This document shows positions 52,381 to 55,685 of a DNA stretch of 55,685 nt, in pieces (the first letter of the stretch is position 1; every line of letters starts with the position of its first letter). A program made the position numbers and the translations under genes. The stretch spans positions 1 to 55,685 of the forward strand of contig JAGCNO010000095.1 of the NCBI GenBank assembly GCA_017645905.1, written 5' to 3'. This stretch comes from Prevotella sp. GTDB taxonomy: Bacteria > Bacteroidota > Bacteroidia > Bacteroidales > Bacteroidaceae. The notes below the pieces were generated by a model. The model made no database searches, was not told where the DNA came from, and worked only from the letters and a program-made list of their open reading frames with translations.

Positions 52381-52407
52381 AGGAATGTTCAAACTACGCG
52401 CTGCCAC

Positions 52408-52427
52408 TCCCCTCCAAAGGGAGGGGA
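52408..52427. repeat. GC-rich palindrome after the alpha-glucuronidase gene
   Basis: 8-bp stem TCCCCTCC / GGAGGGGA, same family as the in-frame copies in metH. It could work as a terminator, but no U-tract follows. Confidence 0.6.
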
Positions 52428-52496
52428 GGGGCTGCGCACCATTTAACAAAATTAATAGACGATACATTTTATATATAGACATTAATATAATAGAAC

Positions 52497-52910
52497 ATGG
52501 CAAGTTTTGAAAGCAAAGTTAAGGAAATACCCTATCCGCAAGAGTCCGTCTACCGCCTCATCAGCGACCTGAACAACCTGGAGCGTATTCGTGACCGCAT
52601 ACCTACCGACAAGATACAGGACTTCAGTTACGACTCCGACAGCGTGACCGTCAATGTGCCGCTTGTGGGCACCGTCTCCATGCGTGTCGTTGAGCGCACG
52701 GAACCCGAATGTGTGAAGTTTGAGTCGGTGCAGTCGCCCATGTCCTTCAATCTCTGGGTCGAGGTGATGCCCGACGATGACAACGCGTCGAAGGTCAAGG
52801 TGAGCGTGAAGGCCGACATCCCCTTCATGCTTGCGCCCCTCGTCAGCGGCCCGCTGCAGGACGGCTTGGACAAGGTGGTAGAAGCCTTGTCGATGATTCA
52901 ATACGAATAG
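52497..52910 (+). CDS. SRPBCC-family (polyketide cyclase/dehydrase-like) protein
   Basis: 137 residues with a START/Bet v1-like fold: amphipathic start YPQESVYRLISDLNNLERI, strands VNVPLVGTVSMRVVER and LWVEVMPD, and a long C-terminal helix (PLQDGLDKVVEALSMI). These proteins bind hydrophobic ligands; no ligand can be named here. In Bacteroides, as I recall, a gene of this kind follows pyrE directly, so the glucuronidase gene may have split the pair. Confidence 0.75.
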   Translation: MASFESKVKEIPYPQESVYRLISDLNNLERIRDRIPTDKIQDFSYDSDSVTVNVPLVGTVSMRVVERTEPECVKFESVQSPMSFNLWVEVMPDDDNASKVKVSVKADIPFMLAPLVSGPLQDGLDKVVEALSMIQYE

Positions 52911-52944
52911 ACCGTTATTGTTTGTTAAATAATACGGAGTTTCC

Positions 52945-52975
52945 ATTGCCATTCCAAGAATAGTATATATCTTTG
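52945..52975 (+). promoter_or_regulatory. Promoter of the SPFH protein operon
   Basis: TTG-containing -33 element (ATTG 52945-52948), 19 bp, TATCTTTG (52968-52975). The leader is about 55 nt and A-rich. Confidence 0.65.
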
Positions 52976-53035
52976 CAGTATCAAAATGATATCATTTATA
53001 AATCTACTGTTAAACATCTAAACAAAAACTATTCA

Positions 53036-54010
53036 ATGGAAACAAAAGAGTATTCATTCAACGGAATGGTGGTGAACGGCTTCGTGATGCTGTTCGTTAA
53101 CATTATTATGCTGGCCCTGGCCATCTACGGGCTGTACACTGGTTTCGTTGTCATTAAGTATGCCCACAACGGCTTCGTCTTCATTGCCAGCATCTTGTTG
53201 CTGATTATAAACCTGTTCATGTGGGCAGGCTTCATCCAGCAGGAACCCAACGAGGCCCGTGTGACGACATGGTTCGGCAAGTACAGCGGCACGTTCTCCG
53301 AGACAGGCTTCTACTGGATTAACCCCTTCTACCTGAAGAAAAAGGTGTCCCTGCGTGCCCGTAACCTCGACGCTGAGCCTATCAAGGTGAACGACAAGAC
53401 GGGAAACCCCGTGATGATTGGTCTGGTGATGGTGTGGAAGCTGAAGGACACCTACAAGGCCATGTTCGAGGTTGACTCGCAGACCATGGCCCAGGGCAAC
53501 ATTGTCAACAAGAACGAGATCAGCTTCGGCACGTCGACGGTGAACATCATGAACGCCCTGGAGCGCTTCGTACGTGTGCAGAGCGACGCCGCCCTTCGCC
53601 AGGTGGCCGGACAGTATGCCTACGACGATGAGGACGCCCGCAGCGGCGAGCCTACCCTACGCTCCAGCGCCGAGGAAATCAACCAGCAACTGGAGCAGAA
53701 GCTCGACGAGCGCCTGGCACTGGCCGGCATCGAGGTGGTCGAGGCGCGCATCAACTACCTGGCCTACGCTCCCGAGATAGCTGCCGTGATGCTGCGCCGT
53801 CAGCAGGCTTCAGCCATCATAACCGCCCGTGAGAAGATTGTTGAGGGAGCCGTGTCGATGGTGAAGATGGCGCTCGACAAGCTCGCCGACGACAACGTCG
53901 TGGAGCTCGACGACGACAAGAAGGCCGCCATGGTGAGCAACCTCCTCGTAGTGCTCTGCGGAGACGACGCTGCACAGCCCGTGGTGAACACCGGTACCCT
54001 GAACCATTAG
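53036..54010 (+). CDS. SPFH/Band 7 domain membrane protein
   Basis: 324 residues. Two N-terminal membrane segments (FVMLFVNIIMLALAIYGLY and FIASILLLIINLFMWAGFI), then the SPFH domain (PNEARVTTWFGKYSGTF, VSLRARNLDAEPIKVNDKTG, VMIGLVMVWKLKD) and a coiled-coil region (ALAGIEVVEARINYLAYAPE, then MLRRQQASAIITAREKIVEG). Flotillin/stomatin-type scaffolds organise membrane microdomains and control proteases. It forms an operon with the ribbon-helix-helix protein and probably the GH43 gene. Start chosen at the ATG after the A-rich leader. Confidence 0.88.
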   Translation: METKEYSFNGMVVNGFVMLFVNIIMLALAIYGLYTGFVVIKYAHNGFVFIASILLLIINLFMWAGFIQQEPNEARVTTWFGKYSGTFSETGFYWINPFYLKKKVSLRARNLDAEPIKVNDKTGNPVMIGLVMVWKLKDTYKAMFEVDSQTMAQGNIVNKNEISFGTSTVNIMNALERFVRVQSDAALRQVAGQYAYDDEDARSGEPTLRSSAEEINQQLEQKLDERLALAGIEVVEARINYLAYAPEIAAVMLRRQQASAIITAREKIVEGAVSMVKMALDKLADDNVVELDDDKKAAMVSNLLVVLCGDDAAQPVVNTGTLNH

Positions 54011-54019
54011 TATGTCACT

Positions 54020-54214
54020 ATGTCTGAGAAGAAGACAAAGAGTTTCATACTGCGTATCGACAGCGATACGATGGACGCTATAGAGGCCTGGGCTGCGGAC
54101 GAGTTCCGCAGCACCAACGGCCAGCTGCAGTGGATCATCACCGAGGCGCTGCGCAAGGCCCGTCGGCTGCCTAAGAAAAAGAAGAAAGGGGACGACGAGG
54201 CCGACGCCCCGTAA
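54020..54214 (+). CDS. Small Arc/CopG-like ribbon-helix-helix protein
   Basis: 64 residues. KSFILRIDSDTMDAIEAWAA forms the strand and first helix, and STNGQLQWIITEALRKARR the second helix of an Arc-type DNA-binding fold; the tail is very basic (LPKKKKKGDD). It is 9 nt after the SPFH gene, so co-expressed with it. Its DNA target is unknown; it could regulate this operon. Confidence 0.75.
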   Translation: MSEKKTKSFILRIDSDTMDAIEAWAADEFRSTNGQLQWIITEALRKARRLPKKKKKGDDEADAP

Positions 54215-54232
54215 ACATAACCCCAACAGACT

Positions 54233-55270
54233 ATGAGAAAGACAACATTCCGTCTGGCCGTCATGGCCTCCATCATGTCGCTGCCCGTCATGGCCCAGAA
54301 CCCGCAGAAAGGCGACTACGGCTACCTCTACTGCCACATGAGCGACGGAGGCGAGTATACGGCCTACGCCCTAAGCCGCGACGGCTACCACTACGAAGAC
54401 GTCCTTGGCGGCAAGCCCATCATGGACCCCACCGAGCATGCCCGCATAGAGGGCGGACAGCGCGATGCCTTCATCTGCCGCACCTACGACGCTAAAGCTT
54501 ACATCATGGTCACCACCGATATGTGCGTGGCTAAGAGCAAGATATGGGACAACTACGGCATCGACCTGCTACGCAGCGACGACCTCATCCACTGGGAGAG
54601 CAAGACCTTCGACTTCCGCGAGGGCACGAAGATTTTCTCCGACCCCGAGTCGCCCAGCGTTTACCGTGACTGGAGCACCATCAACCGCGTGTGGGCACCC
54701 CAGATATTCTGGAACCCCGCCTACGTATGGCCCAACGGCGAGAAGGGCGGCTACTTCGTCTACTACTCCATGTGGAACCGCGCCGAGGAGCCCTACGACC
54801 GCATGTACTACTCCTACGCCGACAAGACCTTCACACAGCTCACGCAGCCCCGACTGCTCTTCGACTGGGGCTATGCCACCATCGATGCCGACATCAACCT
54901 GCTCACAGACGGGAAGTATCACATGCTCATCAAGAAGGAGGGCGGTAAGCCCGGCATCTACACCGCCACCAGCGACCGCCTGGAAATCGGATGGGGAGAG
55001 CCCGTGGAGGACGACTACGTCAGCTTCGAGGGGAAGAAGAAATGCGAGGGCAGCAGCGCCTTCCAGCTCATCGGCGACAGCACCTGGCGCGTGGCCTACA
55101 TACAATACAGCGACCGCCCGAAGCACTACCGCATCTGCAAGGCCGACGAGAACCTGCGCAACTTCCACGACCCCGTCGACATTGAGGGCGTCACCGGCCC
55201 GCAGCACGGCTCCTTCATGCGACTGACGAAGAAGGAGTACAAGCGGCTGCGGAAGCTGACAACAGAATGA
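54233..55270 (+). CDS. Secreted GH43-type glycoside hydrolase
   Basis: 345 residues with a signal peptide (FRLAVMASIMSLPVMAQ). The five-bladed propeller of GH43-like enzymes is visible in YGYLYCHMSDGGEYTAYALS, GGQRDAFICRTYDAKAYIMV (region of the first catalytic Asp), NRVWAPQIFWNPAYVWP, DADINLLTDGKYHMLIKKEG (second Asp) and KKCEGSSAFQL (probable acid Glu). Likely an arabinofuranosidase or xylosidase acting on plant fibre. It follows the ribbon-helix-helix gene by 18 nt. Confidence 0.82.
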   Translation: MRKTTFRLAVMASIMSLPVMAQNPQKGDYGYLYCHMSDGGEYTAYALSRDGYHYEDVLGGKPIMDPTEHARIEGGQRDAFICRTYDAKAYIMVTTDMCVAKSKIWDNYGIDLLRSDDLIHWESKTFDFREGTKIFSDPESPSVYRDWSTINRVWAPQIFWNPAYVWPNGEKGGYFVYYSMWNRAEEPYDRMYYSYADKTFTQLTQPRLLFDWGYATIDADINLLTDGKYHMLIKKEGGKPGIYTATSDRLEIGWGEPVEDDYVSFEGKKKCEGSSAFQLIGDSTWRVAYIQYSDRPKHYRICKADENLRNFHDPVDIEGVTGPQHGSFMRLTKKEYKRLRKLTTE

Positions 55271-55370
55271 CCCCGTAACGGCCTCCCTTTAACCCCAAAT
55301 CGGTTGTTAGAGGCATCTCAGAGTTTGCGCTCGGCATCCCGCAGGGCGACGCTTGCGTAGTACAACGGAG

Positions 55371-55478
55371 CAAGAACGGCTTTCTCTCATAGAAAGAACG
55401 GCTTTCTCTACCACAGAGAACGGCTTATTCTATGAGAGAAAGCCGTTCTTTTTCCGAGAAAAAGCCGTTCTTTATAAA
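55371..55478. repeat. 22-bp array, locus 7 (5 units, orientation switch)
   Basis: CGGC at 55377, 55399 and 55421, then GCCG at 55442 and 55464. The first three units face one way and the last two the other, keeping the phase (21 or 22 bp). Confidence 0.9.
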
Positions 55479-55498
55479 CCGAAGGTCGGTTGCATTGT

Positions 55499-55584
55499 TA
55501 AAACTACGTCGTAGTTTGTAGAAACCACGACGGCGTTTGTATAAACTACGACGTAGTTTGTAGAAACCACGTCGTAGTTTTGAC
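55499..55584. repeat. 21-bp array, locus 2 (4 units)
   Basis: ACTACGTCGTAGTTT-type units with their ACG core at 55506, 55527, 55548 and 55569, exactly 21 bp apart, directly after a 22-bp array. The remaining 100 bp to the window edge show no gene that I can support. Confidence 0.9.
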
Positions 55585-55685
55585 TTTTTTGAAACAGCAT
55601 CCATCCTCGCCCTTCTGGTCTGAGTTGGCAACAACTCCTTGCCTCCTTAGATATGTACTTAGCTGGGATACCGCATTGATGGACA

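Noticed and set aside
50392-52503. 703-codon minus-strand frame opposite the alpha-glucuronidase
   Set aside because: Shadow frame; the plus strand has the GH67 catalytic motifs and a signal peptide.
55585-55685. Partial gene at the right edge
   Set aside because: Short frames exist on both strands, but none shows a recognisable domain or start, so it cannot be supported.

Overview
This window looks like a chromosome segment of a Bacteroidales bacterium, most likely Prevotella or a close relative. Three things support this. Many genes are preceded by the Bacteroidetes sigma-A promoter (TTTG, about 19-20 bp, TAnnTTTG) and have weak or no Shine-Dalgarno sequences. The housekeeping order sppA - lpxK - purine nucleoside phosphorylase - thiL is, as I recall, typical of the group. 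There are secreted plant-polysaccharide hydrolases (GH13, GH43, GH67, GH105), which suggests a gut or rumen lifestyle. The assignment rests on recognising sequences, not on a search.

Layout. 1-6.2 kb: sppA (5' end cut by the window edge), a composite repeat, then lpxK-punA-thiL-lipoprotein-rlpA. 6.3-8.3 kb: two leftward genes, a glycine-zipper lipoprotein and a GNAT-like acetyltransferase. 8.4-10.3 kb: nitroreductase, a Rossmann-fold protein and kdsC. 10.3-14.0 kb: metH, leftward. 14.3-16.4 kb: ABC transporter plus GntR regulator. 16.5-22.3 kb: a five-gene MacAB-TolC-type export operon. 22.5-27.2 kb: a leftward restriction-modification operon (cytosine methyltransferase, McrB-like AAA+, LlaJI/McrC-like nuclease), with a structured non-coding stretch (27.25-27.86 kb) between it and recA. 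29-30.2 kb: a GH105 hydrolase. 30.4-33.0 kb: a small orphan ORF, then a Tyr/Phe leader peptide with an attenuator, DAHP synthase-chorismate mutase and prephenate dehydrogenase. 33.2-41 kb: an outer-membrane protein, MBL hydrolase, acidic protein, SusA-like amylase, tex and miaA. 41-46 kb: anti-sigma-type kinase, SLC13 transporter, and a UvrD helicase with an embedded exonuclease. 46-50.3 kb: a probable polyamine dehydrogenase, a peptidoglycan hydrolase, queA and pyrE. 50.4-55.3 kb: alpha-glucuronidase, SRPBCC protein, SPFH protein, ribbon-helix-helix protein and GH43.

Two signals stand out. The first is the region before the aromatic amino acid genes. A 19-codon peptide with 7 Tyr and 2 Phe codons ends inside an 11-bp antiterminator arm that competes with an intrinsic terminator. 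This is a textbook-shaped attenuator for the downstream Tyr/Phe genes. The second is the density of short repeats of several kinds: seven intergenic arrays of a strict 22-bp unit (core GCCGTTCTTTC), two arrays of a 21-bp ACNACGNCG unit, many degenerate 7-9 bp tandem arrays that abut start codons or sit in frame inside genes, and GC-rich palindromes inserted in frame (metH carries several). A possible unassigned structured RNA beside recA is the third candidate for something undescribed. No tRNA, rRNA, CRISPR array or transposase was seen.
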